The notes under the pieces: generated by a model
What the model saw: the letters and a program-made list of their open reading frames with translations, nothing else
Told to the model about the DNA's origin: nothing
Databases searched by the model: none
In this document: positions 1 through 7,878 of the stretch, piece after piece
Layout: each line of letters opens with the position of its first letter
Numbering within the stretch: position 1 is the first letter of the stretch
NCBI GenBank assembly: GCA_030950085.1
Contig: JAUZRW010000048.1
Location: forward strand, 1 to 45,629
DNA: 45,629 nt
From: Anaerolineae bacterium
GTDB lineage: Bacteria; Chloroflexota; Anaerolineae; Aggregatilineales; Phototrophicaceae
Reading direction: 5' to 3'
Made by a program: the position numbers and the translations under genes

Positions 1-606
1 GTTGCCTTACTGGAATTTTTCTTCCTGAAAGCGCAATTGCCGCGGTTGGTCATTATTGGTTTGCTGATTGCCATTGTGGGAGGGCTATTCATTGGATTTG
101 GCGGTGCATCAGGTAGTGAAACATCTGTAACTGTGGATAGACAACGAGATTTTATCGGCGGGGCATTATCGCTTGTGGGGGCTGTTTCATTCGCAGTCTA
201 TCTGATTATTGGGCGCAATCTGCAAAGTTCGGACAAGTTATCCATTATTCCCTATATTTGGTTGGTCTATGGTTCAGCAGGTCTCATTTTAGCGATTCCT
301 GTCATTTTCACCCAAACACCCTTAACGGGCTACCCCACGATGGCTTATATCTGGCTGATAGCAACTGCCATTGTCCCGCAATTAGTCGGACATTCTTCAT
401 TGAATTACGCTGTGGGTTATATGCCAGCAACCCTCGTGAGCATGATTACCCAACTCGAACCGATTGGCAGTGCGATTCTGGCGTATTTCATCTTTAACGA
501 ACTTCCGCTACCGCTTCAAATCTTCGGCAGCATGATTATCATCTCTGGTGTGATACTTGCTACGATTGGACAACGTAGCCGCAAACAAGGAACATCAGCG
601 CCCTAA
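1..606 (+). CDS. EamA/DMT-family transporter, C-terminal part (5' end outside window)
   Basis: The reading frame is open from base 1 to the TAA at 604-606, so this is the last 201 codons of a gene that starts upstream. The product is strongly hydrophobic, with about six membrane segments. It ends in the typical second EamA repeat: a VGHSSLNYAVGYMPATLVS stretch, then LEPIGSAILAYFIFNE and a final hydrophobic helix. Family members are ten-helix inner-membrane exporters of amino acids, sugars or other metabolites; the substrate cannot be told from sequence. The last 12 bases overlap the end of the convergent solute-binding protein gene. The family is fairly certain, the substrate unknown. Confidence 0.85.
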   Translation, partial: VALLEFFFLKAQLPRLVIIGLLIAIVGGLFIGFGGASGSETSVTVDRQRDFIGGALSLVGAVSFAVYLIIGRNLQSSDKLSIIPYIWLVYGSAGLILAIPVIFTQTPLTGYPTMAYIWLIATAIVPQLVGHSSLNYAVGYMPATLVSMITQLEPIGSAILAYFIFNELPLPLQIFGSMIIISGVILATIGQRSRKQGTSAP

Positions 607-2349
607 ATTAAAGCCAAGATAGGTACTACTGCCGGGATAAATCCCCATTTGTGGAGGACTTTCATCTGGGAGCAGTACCGGCGCTAATACAGTAGCCAAT
701 GTGCCATCGCGTAGAAACTCTTGCAGTGTGTAGTCAACTAAGAGTCGAAAATCAATGTCATTGCGTGGCACTGCAAATGTCAGGTATTCGCGGCTATACC
801 AACGTTCTCCAAATTCAAATTCACCTGTATTAAATTGGTAAATCGGCAATAGTAATAGACTATCGCCATACAAAACATCAGCATTGCGGTCATCAAGAAT
901 GGTGATAGCTGCCCGTTCTTGGGTTGTTTCAAAAAAGCGAAGTGGGACATTGATACTGCCACCCCACGCATCAGCCCTGTCGCGTGCGCCTTCATCACCA
1001 ATAATCGTTGCCACAATCCGCCCCCGTAATTCGTTAAAACTACGGATGTTGCGGTCAGCAGAAGCCATAAGCCTATCGCCATGCAGCAAATAAGGCTGAC
1101 TGAAATCTACCCGTGCTGTAAGTCCCCAATCCGGCTCAATACCAACTGTTAAATCAGCCTGACCGGATTCAATTAGGGCGATAGCATCACCTTGTATAAA
1201 TTCAATTTGTACGCCCCAACGTGCTGCCATTTGCTCAACGATACTACGATTAACTTGTGCGATACGCTGTAAATTGGGCGCTAATGTACTTGGGTCTTGC
1301 ACGCCTGCTATCCGTAAAACACCGCCACTTTGCAAACGTGGGATAACATAGCCCTGTGGAAATGGAATATCTGTGCCGAATTGTGATAGTTGTGGTGTAT
1401 CACCAACATTGTTGTATATGGGTAGTGCGTCAAAACTGAAAGGTTCGCCGGGGAAATAGGTACTATGCAATTGCTCAAGTGTACTTCGTGAACCTATTTC
1501 AGCATCGGATAATAAATATTGTAGTGTGCGATTGACGAGATTCCGCATGTAGACATCTTGGCGCAACAACGCAACAGCATAAGGTTCTTCGGAAATGGCA
1601 TCGTCTAATAGCGTTACTGCATCCGGTTGATTGGCTGAAATACGAATCAAACGCGAGTCACGGGCGACAATAGCATCAAGTTCACCAGCAAAAAGCGCAC
1701 TTAAGGCGCTATCAAGTATCAAATACGGTTGTGCCTGAATCGGGACTCCGGTACGATTTTGCCACGCATTGAGCGCAGTTTCGCCCTCTGTACCGATAAC
1801 ATAGCCAACAGGTCGATTTGCCAAGTTAAAAATGCTACTAAGATTATCATCAGAACGGACTAGCATTGCTTGTCGTCCAACGTGATAAGATTGACTAAAC
1901 TCAAATTGCGAATCGAGTTCACGGTCATGAACAATCGCGCCCATCAGCATATCCACATCACCGGAGCGCAACATTTCAAAGCGATTTTGGCGTGTTACTT
2001 GCACAAATGCAATTTCGATACCCCATGTCTCAGCCAGTTTCCGTGCTAAATCAGCATCAAAACCTGTCACCTCGCCACGAATATTATATTCGCCATAAGG
2101 GGCTTCATTGTAAAGAATGCCCACTCGTAGCAAGCCATCTGCTTGAAGCCGTGCGACGGTTGATGTCGAAGGTAGAATGTCTGTATTGGTAGATTCCGCT
2201 ATCGGTACAGGTGTCGGTGGTATGAGTGTTCCAACAGCCTCACCTGATTGTGCAATAGAAGCTGTCGCACTCAGCAGAATCAAGCACATAATTAGCAAAA
2301 CACTATAGGCAAGATGTCGGGGCATACTCATTAATTGACTGATTTTCAT
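595..2349 (-). CDS. Tandem family-3 extracellular solute-binding protein (two SBP_bac_3 domains)
   Basis: 584 residues. It has an N-terminal hydrophobic signal segment (about residues 14-33, cleavage plausible near SIAQS) and no lipobox cysteine, so it is probably exported and free. Two type-3 periplasmic-binding domains follow, at roughly 65-300 and 340-565. The first has the classic order: substrate-lobe start (VGILYNEAPYGEY), GFDADLARKLAETWG, a GDVDMLMGAI stretch and FSQSYHVGRQAML. The second (GGVLRIAGV, QADLTVGIEP, VDFSQPYLLHGDRLM) is more diverged. Single-domain relatives bind amino acids for ABC importers or act as sensor inputs. No permease gene is adjacent. The ATG overlaps the nadD stop codon by four bases (ATGA), so the two are co-transcribed. 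The ligand is unknown. Confidence 0.85.
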   Translation of the reverse strand: MKISQLMSMPRHLAYSVLLIMCLILLSATASIAQSGEAVGTLIPPTPVPIAESTNTDILPSTSTVARLQADGLLRVGILYNEAPYGEYNIRGEVTGFDADLARKLAETWGIEIAFVQVTRQNRFEMLRSGDVDMLMGAIVHDRELDSQFEFSQSYHVGRQAMLVRSDDNLSSIFNLANRPVGYVIGTEGETALNAWQNRTGVPIQAQPYLILDSALSALFAGELDAIVARDSRLIRISANQPDAVTLLDDAISEEPYAVALLRQDVYMRNLVNRTLQYLLSDAEIGSRSTLEQLHSTYFPGEPFSFDALPIYNNVGDTPQLSQFGTDIPFPQGYVIPRLQSGGVLRIAGVQDPSTLAPNLQRIAQVNRSIVEQMAARWGVQIEFIQGDAIALIESGQADLTVGIEPDWGLTARVDFSQPYLLHGDRLMASADRNIRSFNELRGRIVATIIGDEGARDRADAWGGSINVPLRFFETTQERAAITILDDRNADVLYGDSLLLLPIYQFNTGEFEFGERWYSREYLTFAVPRNDIDFRLLVDYTLQEFLRDGTLATVLAPVLLPDESPPQMGIYPGSSTYLGFNLGR

Positions 2350-2957
2350 GAATTATCCACTTTGTAGAGATTATGGTCATGAACATAAGCGAGGACAGCA
2401 TCCGGCACAAGATAGCGCACTTGCAGCCCTCTTTGTAGGCGTTCAACAATATGACTTGATGATAGCCAGATGCTCAATAAAGGCGTATTAACAATATCAA
2501 CACAATCAGACAAACCGAGCAGCGTCTCATCGTGCATATCTGCCGAAACATCTTCATCGCTGCGCCGCATAACAGCTAATCGAGCATGTTGATAAATTTC
2601 TCTAGGGCGTGTCCATGTTGGGAAATCGCGCAGATTATCGCCACCCATCAAGAAATACAGTTGGGCATCAGGAAATTGTGCTTGAACAAGCGGCAGCATA
2701 TCCGCCGTATAATGCGGACCCGGACGGTCAACATCAACTCGTGAAACCTCAAATTGCGGATTATCTTGTGTGGCTAATTGCAACATTGCCAAACGATGGC
2801 TAATACCACTTCGAGTTGAGGGCTTAAACGGTTGCTCACCCGCAGGGACAAATAACACCTTATCCAAGCCAATTGATTCAGCGGTATATTGTGCCAGAAT
2901 CAAATGCCCAATGTGTGGTGGGTCAAATGTACCCCCAAGAATACCGATACGTTGCAT
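2346..2957 (-). CDS. nadD: Nicotinate-nucleotide adenylyltransferase NadD
   Basis: Transfers AMP from ATP to nicotinate mononucleotide, giving deamido-NAD in NAD biosynthesis; cytosolic. The N-terminus has the nucleotidyltransferase signature GGTFDPPHIGHL (His15 and His18 of the HxGH motif). The C-terminus has SSSHIVERL followed by VRYLVPDAVLAYVHDHNLY, in the place of the usual ISSTxIR motif and YLVP tail. I place the start at the ATG at 2957, which overlaps the obg stop codon (TAATG) and gives 203 residues, normal for NadD. A GTG four codons upstream is possible but lies inside obg. The neighbours obg and nadD often sit together in bacteria. The 3' end overlaps the downstream solute-binding gene by 4 bases. 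Confidence 0.95.
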   Translation of the reverse strand: MQRIGILGGTFDPPHIGHLILAQYTAESIGLDKVLFVPAGEQPFKPSTRSGISHRLAMLQLATQDNPQFEVSRVDVDRPGPHYTADMLPLVQAQFPDAQLYFLMGGDNLRDFPTWTRPREIYQHARLAVMRRSDEDVSADMHDETLLGLSDCVDIVNTPLLSIWLSSSHIVERLQRGLQVRYLVPDAVLAYVHDHNLYKVDNS

Positions 2958-4225
2958 TAATCTGCCCACTCCAGTTCATATTCACCAATAAAAACCGTAT
3001 CACCGGGTACGGCACCAGCGTCTTTAAGAGCTTTGGTGACACCTAGAATCTCTAGGATTTTCTGGAAACGTAGCACCGCTTCATCATAATCCCAGTAAGT
3101 CATCGCTGCGGCACGCTCAATGCGCTTGCCCGTGACAATATAAGCACCATCAATACGCTTCTTAAGATTGAAAATTGGCTCATTATCTCCCAACGTATAG
3201 CGTTCTAGTGCGGCTGGCAAAGTTGATTTCATGTCTTCTGGTAGATTATCAATTTCCATGAAACTGCGTTGAATCACTTGCTGAACATTTTGATGTGCAA
3301 CCGCCGAAATCGGCATGACTTCAACGCCGCGCTTTTCGAGAGCCTCTTTTACGAGTGGGAAATATTCTTGTGCGTCGGGCAAATCCATTTTGTTAAAAAC
3401 CACAATTTGCGGCTTTTTCGCTAACGCTTCGTCATACAATGCGAGTTCGGTGTTTATCTGATTATAATCGGCTACGGGGTCATCACTCATGCCATCTATT
3501 ACATGAATGAGGACACGACACCGACTCACATGCCGTAAAAATGAATGTCCTAAGCCAATCCCTTGTGATGCTCCTTCGATTAAGCCCGGAATATCGGCAA
3601 ACACTAAATCTCGATGGTCATAAATCACAACACCGAGATTAGGTGCAAGGGTTGTGAACGGATAATCAGCAATTTTAGGTTTGGCATTACTCACAACAGA
3701 AAGCAGAGTCGATTTACCCGCATTCGGTACGCCAACTAGCCCGACATCGGCTATCAATCGTAATTCAAGCCGAATCCACATTTCTTCGCCGGGTGCGCCT
3801 TTTTCAGCAATACGTGGCGCACGGTTAGAGGCTGATGTAAAGCGCGTATTGCCTTTACCACCACGCCCACCTTTTAGCACGACTACAACATCATCAGGCT
3901 GCGCCAAATCTGCAATCACATCGTCTGTCGCTATATCTTTGATAACTGTCCCAACAGGCACATCAACAAAGAGAGTATCCGCGTTTGCACCTGTTTTATT
4001 GCTAGTGCCACCGCGTCCGCCGGCTTTCGCCTTAAAGTGAACATGCTGCTGGAAATAGTTCAGTGTATTCAGGTTGGGGTTAGCGCGAATCACAATATCG
4101 CCCCCTTTACCACCATCACCGCCATTGGGACCACCACGCGGCACATATTTTTCTCGGCGAAATGAGATAACACCTGCGCCGCCATCACCGCTTCGGATAT
4201 AAATCTTTACATCATCGACCAACAT
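2957..4225 (-). CDS. obg: Obg GTPase (ribosome-associated, CgtA/ObgE)
   Basis: Essential GTPase involved in late 50S ribosome assembly and stress control. Order of domains: a glycine-rich Obg fold (about 1-158, with GGPNGGDGGKGGD and KGGRGGKGN), a TRAFAC G domain with G1 GVPNAGKST, the G2 Thr-Thr pair, G3 DIPGLIEGAS, G4 NKMD and G5 SAVA, and a C-terminal OCT domain of about 80 residues ending ...GEYELEWAD. The family nearly always begins M-x-VDDVKI, so I choose the ATG at 4225. The frame extends to an ATG at 4273, which would add 16 residues unlike the family. No clear ribosome binding site precedes either start. The stop overlaps the nadD start. Confidence 0.96.
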   Translation of the reverse strand: MLVDDVKIYIRSGDGGAGVISFRREKYVPRGGPNGGDGGKGGDIVIRANPNLNTLNYFQQHVHFKAKAGGRGGTSNKTGANADTLFVDVPVGTVIKDIATDDVIADLAQPDDVVVVLKGGRGGKGNTRFTSASNRAPRIAEKGAPGEEMWIRLELRLIADVGLVGVPNAGKSTLLSVVSNAKPKIADYPFTTLAPNLGVVIYDHRDLVFADIPGLIEGASQGIGLGHSFLRHVSRCRVLIHVIDGMSDDPVADYNQINTELALYDEALAKKPQIVVFNKMDLPDAQEYFPLVKEALEKRGVEVMPISAVAHQNVQQVIQRSFMEIDNLPEDMKSTLPAALERYTLGDNEPIFNLKKRIDGAYIVTGKRIERAAAMTYWDYDEAVLRFQKILEILGVTKALKDAGAVPGDTVFIGEYELEWAD

Positions 4226-4332
4226 TTTGGGAAATCGCTGTCTGATATTTTGAACGTTTGAACTGCTTATCATACTTGATGGTGGTGTGCAGGGGTAGGT
4301 TCAACCATGACGTAGGGCAAGCGTCAGATAGT

Positions 4333-5328
4333 TCAACCATCAAATTCAGGTAAGCAATCGGGTTTTCCGGCGCGATACCATGCAATCGTGCGTTTTGCGC
4401 CCTCTGTAAAGCTAATCGTCTCAAATCCCAATTCTCGGCGTGCTTTTTCGCTTGTTACATGCCAGTCATTAAATACGTAGGAGCGCAAGCCAAGCGGCCA
4501 AAACGGTTCCCGTCGTGTCAAACGCGAGATAAAACTCAACAGGCGCGAAAAATTAATGCCGATAACAGCCGGTATATTCAAACGCGGCCAACGAATATTC
4601 GCTTCTTCGCAAATAATATCAAAGGCATCTCGATGAGCGATGGGGTCGTCGCAGATATTGTAGATTTCGCCACTTTTGCCCTCTGTTAACGCTAACAAAA
4701 TACCCTGTGCTGCATCTGCTATATAAATCGGAAAAATGCGGTAATGTCCACCGTCCATTTGCATAATGATTCCGCGCATAGGGTCAGCAAAAAATAAGCG
4801 ATTAAACGCATAATCACCCATTGGTCCATAAAAAGCACCCGGACGCAAAATAATAGTCTCAATATCTTGCTGCTGATGATGACGTTTGATAACTTGTTCG
4901 GCTTTAAGTTTCGATGCTTGGTAGGGGTCAGCCGGACGAGGCGGTTGTGATTCATCAATAATGCGATTAGGTTGTGGGTTGCCGATGACAGCAAGGGTCG
5001 ATATATAGACAAGACGCTTTACATGGGCGCGACTTGCTGCCGCCAGTAGATTTTCTGTTCCCGTGACATTTGTAGCTTCAAAATCGCCTGCCATGCGCCA
5101 CATACTAAACAAACCCGCAGCATGAACAACATAGTCGCAACCTTGCACCGCCTCTAGGTTTTCACCTGTACGCAAGTCGCCACAAACAACTTCCACATTA
5201 GGGTATTTACTTAGCCAATGATTCTCATCTGGCTGGCGCGTCAACACACGGAGTTGATATCCGGCTTTAGAGAGTGTGGGTACAAGATGTCGCCCTAAGA
5301 ATCCCGTGCCACCTGTCACAAAAATCAT
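4333..5328 (-). CDS. NAD(P)-dependent epimerase/dehydratase (extended SDR)
   Basis: 331 residues. The Rossmann motif GGTGFLG is at residues 6-12, the active-site motif YQASK at Tyr136-Lys140, and VVHAAG and VYISTLAVIG lie at the usual positions. This is the extended short-chain dehydrogenase family close to 3-beta-hydroxysteroid dehydrogenase, dihydroflavonol reductase and hopanoid-associated sugar epimerases. The substrate is not predictable. It lies upstream of obg on the same strand with a gap of about 60-107 bases, depending on the obg start, so co-transcription is possible but not shown. The start is the first ATG before MIFVTGGTGF, the normal N-terminus. Confidence 0.88.
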   Translation of the reverse strand: MIFVTGGTGFLGRHLVPTLSKAGYQLRVLTRQPDENHWLSKYPNVEVVCGDLRTGENLEAVQGCDYVVHAAGLFSMWRMAGDFEATNVTGTENLLAAASRAHVKRLVYISTLAVIGNPQPNRIIDESQPPRPADPYQASKLKAEQVIKRHHQQQDIETIILRPGAFYGPMGDYAFNRLFFADPMRGIIMQMDGGHYRIFPIYIADAAQGILLALTEGKSGEIYNICDDPIAHRDAFDIICEEANIRWPRLNIPAVIGINFSRLLSFISRLTRREPFWPLGLRSYVFNDWHVTSEKARRELGFETISFTEGAKRTIAWYRAGKPDCLPEFDG

Positions 5329-5631
5329 GAATCAGTGCCAATCTATAATTTGATAAATCAAACGCATTGTAACCTCGAATAAGCTGAAATACACTTAACG
5401 CGCTTACTTCAAGTTCTATTCAAACCTGAGTTTTGGATAAGGGTACAAATACAGAAAATGAACCGCCAAAACGCCAATGCGCCAAAAAAGCGGCGAAAAA
5501 GCTCATTTAACGCAATCTAGGCACTCAGAACTCAGCACTAGACACTTGTTTGGACTAGATTCTGCTTTGAAACAAACGGCATAGCTTAAACAAAATTCGC
5601 GTTATTCAAAGTTGAATATCATGTAGAGAGA
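5329..5631. other. Intergenic stretch with short repeats
   Basis: About 300 bases with no convincing gene. It holds C/G/A-rich low-complexity sequence (5461-5505, repeated gccaa/gcg blocks). It also holds a short heptamer-like repeat (cactcag, aactcag, cactag at 5522-5540) enclosed by a perfect 7-bp inverted repeat AATCTAG (5514-5520) / CTAGATT (5555-5561). No promoter could be assigned with confidence. Confidence 0.5.
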
Positions 5632-5994
5632 TTATGTGGAAAACATATCGAGGATGATATGACGTAAACGAGCAATTGCAACGGGGCGAATAACCGTCGT
5701 TACATTACTCATGGGTACTTTTGCTTGCTCGTCAATATCCATGATAACAATCGTGGGCAGAGTATCCAGATTAACACTCTCTTTGAGTGTGCCAAGCATT
5801 TTCCAAGCGTGCATATCTGATAATTGAATATCCATGACGAGGAAATCACACGGCTGGTCTTCTAGCAAATGAATAGCATCCCAGCCCGATTCGGCATGAT
5901 GAACTTCCATCTGCAAGTCTTCAAGAAGTTGTGACACAGCTTGCCGTTCATCTAGCTGGCGAACTGCCAAGACCACAATTTTACCTTCTGTCAC
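5632..5994 (-). CDS. Degenerate response-regulator receiver-domain protein
   Basis: About 120 residues, a stand-alone CheY-like receiver fold. The phospho-acceptor position is present (Asp55 in FLVMDIQLSDM). However, the acidic pair that binds Mg at the end of strand 1 is replaced by Ala-Val (KIVVLAVRQ), the conserved Lys before Pro in loop 5 is Arg (TVIRPV), and the Thr/Ser switch position is not obvious (PTIVIMD). It is therefore probably a pseudo-receiver that works without ordinary phosphorylation. I choose the GTG at 5994 with a GGGGGA ribosome binding site 8-9 bases upstream; a TTG at 5997 is equally placed. It follows the AAA ATPase gene on the same strand after about 100 bases. Confidence 0.8.
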   Translation of the reverse strand: MTEGKIVVLAVRQLDERQAVSQLLEDLQMEVHHAESGWDAIHLLEDQPCDFLVMDIQLSDMHAWKMLGTLKESVNLDTLPTIVIMDIDEQAKVPMSNVTTVIRPVAIARLRHIILDMFST

Positions 5995-6094
5995 CAATAC
6001 GTTCCCCCACTTAATATAGCACTAACCGATTGTTAAACATGAGTTTACAGCCTTGTGGGTACATAGGCTACCCCATATACCCACTAATAATGAC

Positions 6095-7507
6095 TTACAA
6101 TTCTACGAAATATGAATCAGCAGCACGGTCAATCAATTCTTTATTAGCGAGTGTATTCTCGACACCCAGATACCTAGCGATATCGCTCATCTGATTGAGC
6201 AAGTCTCGCGGATGCACAAAGCGCGGATTACGATTGAATTTGATATACCATTCTTTAATGAGGTAATTATAGCCTTTTTCGTCGAATGGGATTTTCTTAA
6301 GTTTGCACATCAATTCAAATAACTCATGGAATTGTTGTGGAGTCGGGTCGCCAACTTCAATTTTATATTTGATACGGCGCAAGAAGGCATCATCTACAAG
6401 GTCGGCTGGGTCAAGGTTCGTTGAAAAGATAATCATCACGTTAAAAGGCATTTGGATTTTGCGCCCATTACTCATGGTGAGGAAGTCGTATTTCTTTTCT
6501 AAAGGCACAATCCAGCGATTCAACAGTTGCACCGGACTCACTTGTTGCCGTCCAAAGTCGTCAATGAGGAACATGCCGCCATTAGCCTTAACTTGGTACG
6601 GGGCTTCGTAGAATTTACTGATAGGATTAAAAACTAAGTCAAGGCTTGCCATTTCCAATTCGCCACCGACAATGATGATGGGACGTTTAATACGAACCCA
6701 ACGTGGGTCACCGACCTCACCTGTCCCGTATTTTACCGCCCCTTGTTCATCAGAAAGTTTATGATTGACATAATCATAGATTTGAATAATTTGACCATCC
6801 ACATCAATGGCATACGGAATCCACATATCTTCACCAAGAATCACCCGCCCGATAGCCTCTGAAAGAGTCGTTTTGCCATTGCCCGGGGGTCCATACAAGA
6901 AAATTGAGCTGCCGGAGTTTGCAGCCGGACCAATCTTATCCAACATATCTTTATCGACAATAAGATTTTCCAAAACCTGACGCATATCAGATTCTGTAAC
7001 TGTTTGTTCGCCGCGTTTCTGGGCATTTATCGCATCAATATAGACTTGGAGTGGAACAGGTGCTGCACCTGCATATTGACTGCGTTCAATGGCTTCTAGT
7101 GCGCGTTCAATCCCTTTACCTGTAATTTCATAGCGATAGGATGATTCGCCTAAACCACCTGCGCCTAAAATCTCAATGAGTTTTTCGCGCTTACCAAACT
7201 CTAACACCTGGCCAACAATACCATTGAAGGGCAACTTCAATTCTGTAGCAATGGCATGACCGAGCATATCGCCACGGAAATACAACAGTTTAAGTGTCAT
7301 ATCGGACAGAACCAGCTTAGAAAGCCCTGTATCTTCAATATTTCGCAGGGGTTGTGGATTCCAACCACTATCAAGACCACCCGTTGGTTTCACACGTGGC
7401 GAGGTGTCAGTAGGTGGCGATGGGCGTGCCATGTTAGGGCGCGATGGGCGTTTATCACCTTTTTGTGGCGGACGATTTGAACGTAGAGGTTTAAGATTGT
7501 TAGACAT
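6095..7507 (-). CDS. AAA-family ATPase with disordered N-terminus and winged-helix-like domain
   Basis: 470 residues. Residues 1-55 are Pro/Arg/Ser-rich and disordered. Residues about 60-145 look like a small winged-helix region. The AAA module follows: Walker A GPPGNGKTT (206-214), Walker B GMFLIDDFGRQ (Asp-Asp instead of Asp-Glu), sensor-1 IIFSTNLDPADL with Asn364, and an arginine pair in DAFLRRIKY. A C-terminal helical lid ends with ARYLGVENTLANKEL and SYFVEL. It resembles uncharacterised Chloroflexota ATPases; the remodelled target is unknown. ATG start with GGGAG 8 bases upstream. Its neighbour downstream is the degenerate receiver gene, a possible partner by position only. Confidence 0.8.
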   Translation of the reverse strand: MSNNLKPLRSNRPPQKGDKRPSRPNMARPSPPTDTSPRVKPTGGLDSGWNPQPLRNIEDTGLSKLVLSDMTLKLLYFRGDMLGHAIATELKLPFNGIVGQVLEFGKREKLIEILGAGGLGESSYRYEITGKGIERALEAIERSQYAGAAPVPLQVYIDAINAQKRGEQTVTESDMRQVLENLIVDKDMLDKIGPAANSGSSIFLYGPPGNGKTTLSEAIGRVILGEDMWIPYAIDVDGQIIQIYDYVNHKLSDEQGAVKYGTGEVGDPRWVRIKRPIIIVGGELEMASLDLVFNPISKFYEAPYQVKANGGMFLIDDFGRQQVSPVQLLNRWIVPLEKKYDFLTMSNGRKIQMPFNVMIIFSTNLDPADLVDDAFLRRIKYKIEVGDPTPQQFHELFELMCKLKKIPFDEKGYNYLIKEWYIKFNRNPRFVHPRDLLNQMSDIARYLGVENTLANKELIDRAADSYFVEL

Positions 7508-7574
7508 TTATCAACTCCCGACTTTATAATCTAATTGAGTTGGCAATTTAGCGTGGTTATTATCAGTAATAACC

Positions 7575-7658
7575 TTAGGACTTACGCAGTTGACTGTTGC
7601 TTCGGGCGCACACGCGAGTATGCCCCTACGATTTTCGTCTCAAGTGCGTAACTTCTAA
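7575..7658. repeat. MITE-like interspersed element with terminal inverted repeats (copy 1)
   Basis: The ends are imperfect inverted repeats matching at 15 of 18 positions: TTAGGACTTACGCAGTTG at 7575-7592, and the reverse complement of TTAGAAGTTACGCACTTG at 7641-7658. The core TTCGGGCGCACAC...GCCCCTACGATT recurs at 24936-24990. It is too small to code for protein, so any mobility would need a transposase elsewhere. No clear target-site duplication was found. Confidence 0.65.
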
Positions 7659-7810
7659 ACCTAATTCGATTATGAAGGATAAATCATCTTGATTATAATA
7701 GCTCAAGTTTGGTAATGATGTAGCTATTGATGATAATTTCCTTCCCCCATCCAGTGATTCAGCATGGCATCATCATCAGTATATACTGGAAATATATTGA
7801 TATCATATTT

Positions 7811-7840
7811 TTGACGATTCGATGTGCCTGAGTATATTAT
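7811..7840 (+). promoter_or_regulatory. Candidate sigma-70 promoter for the MBL-fold hydrolase gene
   Basis: TTGACG (7811-7816), a 16-base spacer, then TATATT (7833-7838); an overlapping TATTAT gives an 18-base spacer. It lies about 40 bases before the ATG at 7879. Confidence 0.5.
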
Positions 7841-7878
7841 AAGGTTATGATGGCGAATCAACAAATTAAGGGGACAAA

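Larger units (their letters stand above)
7508..7878. other. Intergenic region between divergent genes (AAA ATPase and MBL hydrolase)
   Basis: About 370 bases without a supported gene. It contains a perfect inverted repeat GGTTATTA-tcag-TAATAACC (7555-7574), a small MITE-like element (7575-7658) and a sigma-70-like promoter for the rightward gene (7811-7840). A leftward 69-codon frame at 7724-7933 overlaps the MBL gene and is not supported. Confidence 0.6.

Noticed and set aside
4212-4424. 70-codon minus-strand frame between obg and the SDR gene
   Set aside because: It overlaps the ends of both genes in another frame and shows no recognisable motif or start signal.
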